DNA of 7,378 nt, taken from Sphingobacteriaceae bacterium (GTDB lineage Bacteria > Bacteroidota > Bacteroidia > B-17B0 > Aurantibacillaceae). The stretch covers positions 1-7,378 of the forward strand of contig JADJXI010000015.1 of the NCBI GenBank assembly GCA_016715905.1. The letters run 5' to 3'. The stretch's first letter is position 1. Every line of letters starts with the position of its first letter. The notes under the pieces were generated by a model. The model had not been told where the DNA came from, did not search any database, and saw only the letters and a list, made by a program, of their open reading frames with translations. Shown here piece after piece: positions 1-6,600 of this stretch. The position numbers were made by a program, and so were the translations under genes.

Positions 1-2300
1 CTTGTTTTGAAAGATTGGACTAATTTCTGTATCTTTGAACCGACCAATTTTTTGATTAATTCATCTTCACTAAAATCTTCTAAATCAGACTCTCTAATAG
101 AAACCTTATCACCATCTTGATTTAATAGTTGTTCGATAGGAGGTACACTACCACTAGATAGAGTATCTAAATTCAAATTCCCTTTAAATGCTTTTCTTGA
201 GACTTCTTCATTGATGATTCGCAAATTAATTTTTGCGTATATATCGGATCGCATTAAACCCCTTCTGATACCTTCTTGAATTGGTAGTTCTCCTGTTGGC
301 ACTTCAATTGGTATATTATTTTTATCCATAAAGCCTTTATTATCTTTGTATATTTGGTATGACATCAAATTTATCAAGGTTTCACCACCTACAGGCTCTC
401 CGTCAGTCCTAAATATTTCGATCATATAATCACCATAAAAAAATTCGTCAATTGGTTCATCATTACTATCCTTTAAATCACTATTATCTACTGAATGACG
501 ACACATACCAAAAGCAAAATCAAGAGTACCACCTCCAAAATCAAACACAGCAAAAAGTATAGGTTTTTGGTTACTTTCTGGAACTATATGTCTTCTTGCT
601 GCTCCCAAAATGGCAACCGGTTCTTCTCTACCCATTTCTACTTGTACTTTTTCTCTTATAATATGTGGAACTGACCTTTTAAGCCCATATTCAAAAGAAT
701 CCCGTATTATTTTCCTCTTATTTTCATTAAAAGTAACCGGAAAGGAAAGTTTATAATTCAAAAATATTTGATCGTTTACATTTGCATTTACTGCTCTACC
801 AATAAAATAGGCATACAAAGAAATAGGATTGAGGTTTTGAATCGTATCATTTCCAACATCACAAATCATGTTGATAGTTCGGACCGCATCACTTTCTCTA
901 TATGGTTCTGCTTGTTCCCTCGCATTTGGAACTGCTAATTTTCCGGGAAGAGCCTTTATATCCGTTACAATTGCTTTTAATACGTCAGTTCTTTCTGGAT
1001 TATTAGCCAATTCACCTAATTCAACATTTACATTATTACCATCACCATAGTGATTTGTATCCAAAGTGTTTTTAATTTTATATGACATATCTCTTGCTCT
1101 ATGAAAATGAGGTACTGCCTCATTAGCAGGGTCCCATGTTTTAAAAATCTTCTCCCAATTATAAATGATAAAAGAAGTAGGGTTTTCATAATCCTTATTG
1201 CGATCTGTTATTTTATCTGTAAATGAAATCAATTTGTCGCCACCGTTACAAGCAATACAAGTGGAAGAAGTTCCAAAATCAATAGATACGGTATTTGTAT
1301 TTAATAGATTGGCTGATTTGGAAGGATTTACGAACCTAATTTCAACGGCTAGTTCGATTGATTCGAATCGCTCAAATCCTAGATCACTTTCTACTAACTC
1401 TAGTACTATGGAACCATAAAAAATACTAAACGAAGTTTCTGTAACTTCCTTCCCTATTTTGTCAGTATCCACTTCGATAAAAAATTCTATTTTATCTTTT
1501 GTGTTGTTATTAAAATCTCCTAAACCCTCAAATTCTATCGGATTTGCTAAAGGTTTTTGATCCTTTTCTGTAAATTTTAACCCGAATTTTGTCTTATCTT
1601 TTTTATCTTTATCATAAAATCTTTGATAAAGATTCGTGTTATCGGTAGTGATCTCAACTTGCAGTTTTCTCTTTCCATTGGTAATCCACATCCCAACATC
1701 AACTAAAGTAGCTCTTGGAATTGGGTGATAACCATTGAATTCATTATCAGTAATATCTTCAAAATCAAATTTGGTTGGAAATGACAATTTACTAGTTACT
1801 ATGTTATCAGGATCATTTAAGAAAAATTCGAGTAGATGTAATAGACCCGGAAATTCCGAGGCTTTTTCTATTAATTCATCATCATTCAATCGTCGATTGA
1901 GCAGATTGGTTGGAATATTTTTAATCTGATATTCCATGTTATTATTATCAATACATTCAAAATTTACCGTAAACTGCTGTGTATCATTAGTAATGCTATT
2001 TTTGGCATCTTTTGAAATTGGAATTGGTAGTCTTATTAATTTTTTTCCATTTTCAACTTTTACAATAAACTTCATGCCATCCTTAACAATTTCTGCCCTT
2101 GTAATTCTCTCAATCGTCATCTCATCACCTCTTGCTTTTACTTCTTCAAACATTACATCAGTTATTTTTTTTAAAAAACTAGACTTTTTTTTATTATGAA
2201 CAACATCTTGAGTCAGTCTTACTCTTTCTAGATGTTCCTCGTCTTGAAAGATTCTATTGTAATCCTCAGGAAAATTCCTTTTCTTCTTTTTCCACATCAT
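1..2300 (-). CDS. Hsp70/actin-fold ATPase-like protein, C-terminus cut off by window edge
   Basis: The minus-strand frame is open from the ATG at 2298-2300 to the left edge, giving 766 visible residues. The start is fixed by an in-frame TAG directly upstream; a second ATG follows at once and could also be used. Residues 1-335 begin lysine-rich (MMWKKKKRN) and match no family I recognise. From about 336 an Hsp70-type nucleotide-binding domain appears: phosphate-1 motif VSIDFGTSSTCIA (Asp341), a Glu-Pro segment near 559-561, phosphate-2 motif VFDFGGGTLDFAFG (Asp587, GGGT 589-592), and PVGGETLINLM (GGE 638-640), spaced from phosphate-2 as in DnaK. The gap between the two phosphate motifs (246 residues) is longer than in DnaK (about 186), so this is a divergent member, not a housekeeping DnaK. 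Known Hsp70-fold proteins bind and hydrolyse ATP. The client here is unknown, and no signal peptide or membrane segment is obvious. The 68-codon gene upstream points the same way and may be co-transcribed. Confidence 0.85.
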   Translation of the reverse strand, partial: MMWKKKKRNFPEDYNRIFQDEEHLERVRLTQDVVHNKKKSSFLKKITDVMFEEVKARGDEMTIERITRAEIVKDGMKFIVKVENGKKLIRLPIPISKDAKNSITNDTQQFTVNFECIDNNNMEYQIKNIPTNLLNRRLNDDELIEKASEFPGLLHLLEFFLNDPDNIVTSKLSFPTKFDFEDITDNEFNGYHPIPRATLVDVGMWITNGKRKLQVEITTDNTNLYQRFYDKDKKDKTKFGLKFTEKDQKPLANPIEFEGLGDFNNNTKDKIEFFIEVDTDKIGKEVTETSFSIFYGSIVLELVESDLGFERFESIELAVEIRFVNPSKSANLLNTNTVSIDFGTSSTCIACNGGDKLISFTDKITDRNKDYENPTSFIIYNWEKIFKTWDPANEAVPHFHRARDMSYKIKNTLDTNHYGDGNNVNVELGELANNPERTDVLKAIVTDIKALPGKLAVPNAREQAEPYRESDAVRTINMICDVGNDTIQNLNPISLYAYFIGRAVNANVNDQIFLNYKLSFPVTFNENKRKIIRDSFEYGLKRSVPHIIREKVQVEMGREEPVAILGAARRHIVPESNQKPILFAVFDFGGGTLDFAFGMCRHSVDNSDLKDSNDEPIDEFFYGDYMIEIFRTDGEPVGGETLINLMSYQIYKDNKGFMDKNNIPIEVPTGELPIQEGIRRGLMRSDIYAKINLRIINEEVSRKAFKGNLNLDTLSSGSVPPIEQLLNQDGDKVSIRESDLEDFSEDELIKKLVGSKIQKLVQSFKT

Positions 2301-2365
2301 CTACTCTAAAGAAACTTTAAATTATGTGTTAATTCAAAGATTCATTATCCTCCATATTTCCAACA

Positions 2366-2572
2366 TCACACCGCATAATAATTCCCTTTCACTTCCACAA
2401 TCCGATTATAAACACCTTGAACTTGCTCCGGAGTCAAACCGAGCTGAGCAATTTCTTCATTCCGCAAAGGCGGACCAAAATCACCATCCACAACAATCAA
2501 ACCTTCCTTATTCACCGTAAAAGGAACACCACGCAAACAAAGACTGATAATTTCCTTTTCACTTTTTGCCAT
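2366..2572 (-). CDS. small protein of unknown function (68 aa)
   Basis: A complete 68-codon frame runs from ATG at 2570-2572 to TGA at 2366-2368. An in-frame TAA lies just upstream, so no longer start exists; an AAGG about 8 nt before the ATG is a weak ribosome-binding site. The protein starts MAKSEKEIISLCLRGVPFTV and looks soluble, with short beta-prone stretches (PFTVN, GLIVVDGDFG), a helical EEIAQLGLTPEQVQGVYNRIVEV section and a GNYYAV end. I do not recognise the family. It lies 65 bp upstream of the Hsp70-like gene on the same strand, so the two may form an operon, but no promoter or terminator settles this. Its G+C content (about 44% by eye) is clearly above the surrounding DNA. That, with ordinary-looking codons, supports real coding and may mark a different history from its neighbours. 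Confidence 0.7.
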   Translation of the reverse strand: MAKSEKEIISLCLRGVPFTVNKEGLIVVDGDFGPPLRNEEIAQLGLTPEQVQGVYNRIVEVKGNYYAV

Positions 2573-3038
2573 ATTTTTGCCTTAAACTCACCTCATTAAT
2601 AGTGCTTGGATATCATAAACAAATGATTATTTCTTGTATATCGATACATAAATAAGTCAAACTTTTTATCGATCATTCCATAAATTTCTTTTAAAAATTG
2701 AATACTTCACACATGTACCTACCATACTATTTATCTAATTTTTCAAAATATTAACTTTATTCAGACATTTATTGACAATATTAATCATATTTTCTTATCT
2801 TTTTTAACCTTTTAGATTTTTCTATTAGTCATATCTAAAAATGAAACATCTATATTATCGCATAATTTGCAGAAAGAAACAAGTTAACTGGTACACCTGA
2901 AAATATTTTTAAAATGAATAATTTGGTATGAATTTTGATTTGTATATTTTTAATTATTAGAATATTATTACCTGATAGTCTTATCCTTATTTTTCTAAAC
3001 TATTCTCAAAGTAAAGGTTTTGTATTTTGTCGCACAAC
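2573..3038. other. gene-free AT-rich spacer between the array end and the small-protein gene
   Basis: No frame of useful length with a credible start was found on either strand. The DNA is very AT-rich. A 6-bp inverted repeat TTAGAT/ATCTAA lies near 2813-2840. At its right end the sequence meets the first attC-like site, and 3032-3038 supplies the outer arm GCACAAC, which matches the partner arm less well than in the other sites. If the array reads leftward, this is the chromosomal DNA just past the last cassette, and it presumably carries the promoter of the 68-codon gene. No convincing promoter could be picked. Confidence 0.5.
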
Positions 3039-3190
3039 GTACAAGCGTGTAAGACGTTTTTGTGAAGGCACAAACTTTGCTCTTCCAAACCTACAATGCA
3101 AAGTGCGTGACTGAACAAAAATGTGGCGTAGCCCAAACCGAAGAGAACTTACAAGCAACTCTTCGGTGCAGCTTACACGCTTTGTTAAGT
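3032..3190 (-). other. attC-like integron recombination site 1 (159 bp)
   Basis: The outer arms are GCACAAC (3032-3038) and GTTAAGT (3184-3190). The inner arms AGCGTGTAAG (3044-3053) and CTTACACGCT (3172-3181) pair perfectly over 10 bp. Between them the strand can fold into further arms: TTTTTGT/ACAAAAA (3057-3063 with 3115-3121) enclosing ACTTTGC/GCAAAGT (3074-3080 with 3098-3104), then ACCGAAGAG/CTCTTCGGT (3137-3145 with 3159-3167). Two short box pairs with small unpaired spacers around a large branched centre are the layout of integron attC sites, which are recognised as folded single strands. The exchange point would be 3038/3039. The outer pair is poorer than in site 2, as expected if GCACAAC belongs to the neighbouring non-cassette DNA. 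Strand is assigned from the polarity argument and is less certain than the site itself. Confidence 0.72.
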
Positions 3191-3335
3191 GCCGTTGCCT
3201 TTGTGCAACAACAACTCTAATGTTTTACTCTTTTCCACATTGATTGCCTTATTTCAATTTTGTCAAATAAATTATTATTGCTTTTTATAAATAATTTCTA
3301 TTTCTTAACATTTTTTTAAAAACTATTTCTCTTTT

Positions 3336-3437
3336 AAGTAGTAAAGCATAAGTTTTAGTGAAAGTGTTACAGTCATTTTTGTATAACTTTACAGAGAAAG
3401 CCTGTAGTACTTTAACATTGCTTTTGCATGGCTACTT
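3336..3437. repeat. 102-bp hairpin-ended insertion, MITE-like, only in cassette 1
   Basis: Compared by eye with cassette 2 (about 4418-4430), cassette 1 has roughly 100 extra bases here. The extra segment begins AAGTAG (3336-3341) and ends CTACTT (3432-3437), an exact inverted repeat. Further in, AAAGTGTTACAG (3361-3372) pairs with CTGTAGTACTTT (3402-3413) at 10 of 12 positions, and GCATAAG/CTTTTGC adds a partial match. A short segment with terminal inverted repeats, present in one of two paralogues, fits a small non-autonomous insertion. A T-rich flank (CTTTT on the left, TTTTC on the right) could hide a short target duplication but is not decisive. A deletion in cassette 2 is the alternative. 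Confidence 0.45.
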
Positions 3438-3614
3438 TTCTTCTTTATCCATATAACCAAGGCTTATTTCTCTACACTTATTCCCTTTTCTTAAATTTGG
3501 CTCTTACTAACTAAAATTTCCATGAATTTACTATTTATCCTTTTTATACAACTTTCCAACCTACATTTCTAAAGCCTTAGTTACATGGTCTATTCCCAAT
3601 TTCTCAATTTCTAT

Positions 3615-3680
3615 GCTTAGCTCTTACTATCCAGAATAACCAAAGCTATCATATATTCACTATATCATTATTCCTTTCAC
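3615..3680. repeat. degenerate internal cassette repeat, copy in left half of cassette 1
   Basis: The plus-strand segment runs from GCTTAGCTCTTACTATCCA to a conserved tract ATATTCACTATATC followed by ATTATTCCTTTCAC. The same order recurs at 3861-3925 within this cassette and at 4601-4660 and 6338-6405 in cassette 2. A weaker relative containing GGCTCTTACTAACTA and ATGAATTTACTAT lies near 3488-3535. The repeats have diverged, do not preserve a frame, and are purine-rich on the minus strand. Their role is unknown. Confidence 0.5.
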
Positions 3681-3860
3681 TAGCGTCCAATATTCCACAT
3701 TTTCCAAGACTATTCTTCTAAAACTAATTCCTAATATTATTAATTTCTGCCTAATATTTAACTAAAGCTATCATGAATTTATTAATGCTTAATGCCTTTT
3801 ATACAGCTCTAAACAATTCACTTTTTTCAAGCCTAAGTTCCCAAGACTTATTCCCCCTAA

Positions 3861-3925
3861 GCTTAGCTCTTCTATCCAAAGTTATCAAAGTCACCATATA
3901 TTCACTATATCGTTATTCTCTTTAC
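3861..3925. repeat. degenerate internal cassette repeat, copy in right half of cassette 1
   Basis: GCTTAGCTCTTCTATCCAAAG is followed by the conserved ATATTCACTATATCGTTATTC tract (3896-3916). The segment is preceded by AAGCCTAAGTTCCCA, which also recurs before the cassette 2 copies. By eye it matches the copy at 3615-3680 at most positions, and the cassette 2 copy at 6338-6405 even better, so the internal duplication predates the duplication of the whole cassette. Confidence 0.5.
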
Positions 3926-4122
3926 CAATCCTTCAGAAATTCATATTTCTTAAAAATGAAACTTTGGTTTTTAGGCATGAATTTTTTATTTTGCAATGCT
4001 TACACATATTTATATCCTGTGCATAATTGTTCCAATTTTTTAGAAACAGGTATAATAATTATATTCTATATAATTTTATTTTCTTTTTCCAGCCTCGTTC
4101 ACATAACTAAGCCAGCAATGGC

Positions 4123-4281
4123 ACTTAACGTTAGGGCGTGTGAGACGTTTTTGTGAAGGCACGAACTTTGCTCTTCCAATCAACAATGCAAAGGGCGTGA
4201 CTGAACAAAAATGTGGCGTAGCCCAAACCGAAGAGAACTTCCAAATCTACTCTTCGGTGCCGCTTACACGCTCAGTTAAGT
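4123..4281 (-). other. attC-like integron recombination site 2 (159 bp)
   Basis: The outer arms ACTTAAC (4123-4129) and GTTAAGT (4275-4281) fit the RYYYAAC/GTTRRRY boxes and pair perfectly, extending to GGCACTTAAC/GTTAAGTGCC. The inner arms GCGTGTGAG (4136-4144) and CTTACACGC (4263-4271) pair with one G-T wobble on the window's plus strand. The central arms of site 1 recur: TTTTTGT/ACAAAAA (4148-4154 with 4205-4211), CTTTGC/GCAAAG, and ACCGAAGAG/CTCTTCGGT (4227-4235 with 4250-4258). Body and total length match site 1 very closely. One unpaired purine (A4145) follows the nine inner pairs, at the same place as in the other two sites. The exchange point would be 4129/4130. Confidence 0.75.
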
Positions 4282-4600
4282 GCCGTTGCCTTTGTGCAAC
4301 AACAAACTCCCCTACTTTACTCTTTTCCACATTGATTGCCTTATTTCAAATTTGTCAAATAATTTATTATTGCTTTTCAAAATTAATTTCTATTTCTTAA
4401 CATTTTTTTAAAAACTATTCCTATTTTATCTTCTTTATACGTACAACCCAAGGCTTGTTTCTCTAAATGTATTCCTATTTCTTAAATTTGGCTCTTACTA
4501 ACTATAATTTCCATGGATTTACTATTTATCCTTTTTAGCAAGCTCTCGCCAATTTACATTTCTAAAGCCTAAGTTCCCAGGGTCTATTCCCAATGTCTAA

Positions 4601-4660
4601 GCTTGCATCTTACAAACCTAAACTCTCATGGATTCACTATATCGTTATTCCTTTCTCTTG
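4601..4660. repeat. degenerate internal cassette repeat, left half of cassette 2
   Basis: GCTTGCATCTTACAAACCTA leads into GATTCACTATATCGTTATTC, preceded by AAGCCTAAGTTCCCAGGG (4566-4583). It is the counterpart of 3615-3680 in cassette 1 and a diverged sister of 6338-6405. The ordered tracts are the same, but the frame and several short indels differ. Confidence 0.45.
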
Positions 4661-4699
4661 CGTCCACTATTCCACATTTTCCAAACCTATTGTTCTAAA

Positions 4700-4707
4700 A
4701 CTATTCC
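4700..4707. repeat. target-site duplication of the IS66-family element, left copy
   Basis: ACTATTCC directly precedes the left inverted repeat and recurs right after the right one at 6198-6205. Eight base pairs is the duplication length known for the IS66 family. The uninterrupted paralogue in cassette 1 reads CTAATTCCTAATATT near 3723-3737, which corresponds to the empty target site. Confidence 0.9.
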
Positions 4708-4728
4708 GTAATCAATTAGGCTGCTAAA
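4708..4728. repeat. left terminal inverted repeat of the IS66-family element
   Basis: The sequence begins GTAATCAATTAGGCTG and matches the outward-read right end (GTAACCGTTTAGTCTG) at 16 of 21 positions. IS66 ends typically begin GTAA. The transposase stop codon (4716-4718) lies inside this repeat, so the gene fills the element to its edge. Confidence 0.88.
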
Positions 4729-6122
4729 TCCATTTTACCACTTTTTTTCTGTTGAATAATATAATTTTGAACAATCTTTAAAGTCTCAGTGTAAGGATCA
4801 AGTCCTTGCATTTCCATAGTTTTAAATACTGAAAGGAGGATAGACAGAGTTTCTGAGCCTTTTTCTGACATTGTGTGGAATCCTATCTTTCTAAGTAGAA
4901 CAGCACAACGAATCATCCTTTCTGAGAAATTGTTAGTAGGATCGACATCCTCAGTTATGAACGTAAACATTCCGTCTTTGTATTTAGTCAATCTATTTTG
5001 AAGACGAATAACATCTGGGTCTCTTGAACGAATTTTTGTTACCTTATCAATTCGCTCTAAGAATTTTTTCTTTCTTCTCTCTCTGTCTTCTTTTGTAAGT
5101 TCAACTTTTTTGTTATAATTTAATGCTTCCGTAAACAATCGCTTGACTGCTTTTCTAAATTTTAAATATGAACGTGTGAATTTTTTACGTCGACTACCTA
5201 TCTTGATAAATTCTCTTAAAAAGTGTGCTATGCACCATTGATGAAATCTTACGGCTATAGAAGAGTAAGGTTTCCAAAAATCTGTTATTAAAATACCATC
5301 AAATGTATCACCTAATATTTCTATTACTACATTTTTATCACGTTTTCTACGAATAGTATACAATGCAGTTGTCTTGGTAAAGAAACCCCATAACCAAAAT
5401 CTTTTTCCTTTTTGACGCCAACCAGTTTCATCAGCATAAGTAGCTTCGGACTTTCTTGTTTTTTCCAATATATCATCATAATATGGTGTTAATATCTCTG
5501 CTAATTTGTGCCAACCATTTATAAGACAACCACTTGTTAGTTTTAACTTTGAATAGTTTAGATTTTTTACTATATTGCTTAAGGATACACCCTGTGTAAA
5601 ATGTTGCAACGCTGAATATACAAGAGTTTTGTTTCCTATCGTAAATCCTGGTAGAGCATCTGTGATAATATCTTCTTTATTGCTTTTGCAACGAGGACAC
5701 CAATGAGATGATATTGTATGCTTTGTTGTTTCTGATTCCATTACTATATCTACAATAATTCTTGTTCTCGTTGAATTTGCTGGATATACTTTTCCATTAC
5801 AGTCGGGACACATTTCTAAGGTATGATCTACTTCGTCTGTTATTTCTTCATCTTTTGGTTTAGGACGAGATGCCCCTTTATGTCCTTTTTTTCGACCAGG
5901 TTTTTTCTTTTTTCGCTTTTTGATTTCTGGTTTCAAAAAAACTACTTTTGTTCCAGAAGGTGCAGACTCTACAGCATTGCTGATTTGGAGTCTTTTTTTA
6001 TACTCCTCATTTTCTTGAATAAGTTCTTCTATAGTTTTCTGTTGTATCTTAATAACCCGTCTTAGCCTACTAATACTTTTTTCATCGTCAGGGTTGATGT
6101 AGATTACCTTCTCCTTATTCAT
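4716..6122 (-). CDS. tnpC: IS66-family transposase (TnpC type, 468 aa)
   Basis: This is the DDE transposase that cuts and joins the ends of its own element. The order of parts is typical of the family. An N-terminal coiled-coil helix covers about 22-46, followed by a basic stretch KKRKKKKPGRKKGHKG (68-83) and a zinc-finger-like region with CPDC (105-108) and CPRC (142-145). The catalytic core follows, with Asp231 in ADETGW, Asp281 in ITDFW and Glu401 in NNFSER, then a short C-terminal tail. The length is within the usual range for single-gene IS66 members and no frameshift is seen. The ATG at 6120-6122 overlaps the stop of a 13-codon frame (MLKEIRKSTKIII) as ATGA. The nearest purine-rich site, AAAGGAA, lies 28 nt upstream and would serve that short frame, so coupled translation is possible. 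Transcription is probably from just inside the right inverted repeat. Confidence 0.95.
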   Translation of the reverse strand: MNKEKVIYINPDDEKSISRLRRVIKIQQKTIEELIQENEEYKKRLQISNAVESAPSGTKVVFLKPEIKKRKKKKPGRKKGHKGASRPKPKDEEITDEVDHTLEMCPDCNGKVYPANSTRTRIIVDIVMESETTKHTISSHWCPRCKSNKEDIITDALPGFTIGNKTLVYSALQHFTQGVSLSNIVKNLNYSKLKLTSGCLINGWHKLAEILTPYYDDILEKTRKSEATYADETGWRQKGKRFWLWGFFTKTTALYTIRRKRDKNVVIEILGDTFDGILITDFWKPYSSIAVRFHQWCIAHFLREFIKIGSRRKKFTRSYLKFRKAVKRLFTEALNYNKKVELTKEDRERRKKKFLERIDKVTKIRSRDPDVIRLQNRLTKYKDGMFTFITEDVDPTNNFSERMIRCAVLLRKIGFHTMSEKGSETLSILLSVFKTMEMQGLDPYTETLKIVQNYIIQQKKSGKMDLAA

Positions 6123-6176
6123 ATTATAATTTTCGTACTTTTTCTAATTTCCTTTAGCATTTTTTTTATTTTTTTC

Positions 6177-6197
6177 TTTATCAGACTAAACGGTTAC
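6177..6197. repeat. right terminal inverted repeat of the IS66-family element
   Basis: Read outward from the element's edge on the minus strand it begins GTAACCGTTTAGTCTG, matching the left end at 16 of 21 positions. It is followed by the second copy of the 8-bp duplication. Confidence 0.88.
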
Positions 6198-6205
6198 ACT
6201 ATTCC
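6198..6205. repeat. target-site duplication of the IS66-family element, right copy
   Basis: This ACTATTCC is identical to 4700-4707. After it the cassette sequence resumes with TAATATTATTAATTTC, the same as cassette 1 near 3732-3747, which fixes the insertion point to the base. Confidence 0.9.
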
Positions 6206-6337
6206 TAATATTATTAATTTCAGCCTAATATTTAACTTAAGCTATCATGAATTTATTAATGCTTAATGCTTTTTATCCTTCTCAAACAATTTGCTTTTTT
6301 CAAGCCTAAGTTCCCAGGGTTTATTCCTAATGCCTAA

Positions 6338-6405
6338 GCCTAGCTCTTCTATCCAAAGTTATCAAAGTTACCATATATTCACTATATCGTTATTCTCTTT
6401 ACCAA
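6338..6405. repeat. degenerate internal cassette repeat, right half of cassette 2
   Basis: GCCTAGCTCTTCTATCCAAAG is followed by ATATTCACTATATCGTTATTC, nearly identical to 3861-3925 in cassette 1 and a diverged sister of 4601-4660. The lead-in AAGCCTAAGTTCCCAGGG (6302-6319) is also shared with 4566-4583. Confidence 0.5.
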
Positions 6406-6600
6406 TCCTTCGGAAATTCATATTTCTTAAAACTGAAATTTTGGTTCTTTAGGCATGAATTCTTTATTTTGCCATGCCTATACAAATTTATACCCTTGTG
6501 CATAATTGTTCCAATTTTTTAGAAACTGGCATAGTATTATATCTTACATAATTTTTCTTTCTTTTTCCAGCCTCGTTCACATAACTAAGCCAGCAATGGC

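Larger units (their letters stand above)
3039..4129 (-). mobile_element. integron cassette 1, no recognisable gene (1091 bp)
   Basis: This is the interval between the predicted exchange points of sites 1 and 2. It is a paralogue of cassette 2: the first 400 bp or so at its right end and most of the left part match that cassette from edge to edge, with substitutions and small indels. No reading frame is kept between the copies, so coding is unlikely. Reading right to left it opens with GTTAAGTGCCATTGCTGG, then a TATAAT-like box at 4058-4063, 66 bp from the cassette edge exactly as in cassette 2. This might be a promoter but is weak evidence in such AT-rich DNA. The body holds degenerate repeats (core at 3615-3680 and 3861-3925). 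A small hairpin GTTGC/GCAAC (3194-3209) sits next to the attC site. Cassette 1 carries a 102-bp hairpin-ended segment that cassette 2 lacks. Confidence 0.62.
4708..6197 (-). mobile_element. complete IS66-family insertion sequence, single-gene (ISBst12-like) type, 1490 bp
   Basis: All parts of an intact element are visible: terminal inverted repeats of about 21 bp starting GTAA, an 8-bp direct duplication ACTATTCC on both sides, and one full-length transposase gene covering nearly the whole element. Classic IS66 elements are about 2.5 kb and also carry tnpA and tnpB. This one has only the large transposase, as in the ISBst12 subgroup of the family. It sits in cassette 2, at a place where cassette 1 shows the uninterrupted sequence, so insertion followed duplication of the cassette. 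The gene and both ends look undamaged, suggesting a fairly recent insertion that may still be active. Confidence 0.92.

Noticed and set aside
868..2199. Several plus-strand frames of 60-90 codons (868-1050, 1198-1419, 1735-1929, 1936-2199)
   Set aside because: They are shadows of the Hsp70-like gene on the minus strand, whose motifs identify the real frame.
2343..2353. GGAGG followed by ATG between the small gene and the Hsp70-like gene
   Set aside because: The spacing is only 3 nt and the frame stops after three codons (MNL). No continuing frame exists to justify it as a start.
2635..2660. TTGACT / TATACA promoter-like pair upstream of the 68-codon gene on the minus strand
   Set aside because: The spacer is only 14 bp, too short for a normal sigma-70 promoter, and such boxes are common by chance in this AT-rich DNA.
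3773..4156. 127-codon plus-strand frame in cassette 1
   Set aside because: The matching start in cassette 2 (from about 6247) is frameshifted and stops after 20 codons. The frame also runs into the attC site and has no ribosome-binding site, so it is chance openness in AT-rich DNA.
4140..4400. 86-codon plus-strand frame over attC site 2
   Set aside because: It lies mostly in the folded recombination site, and the near-identical site 1 shows no corresponding long frame.
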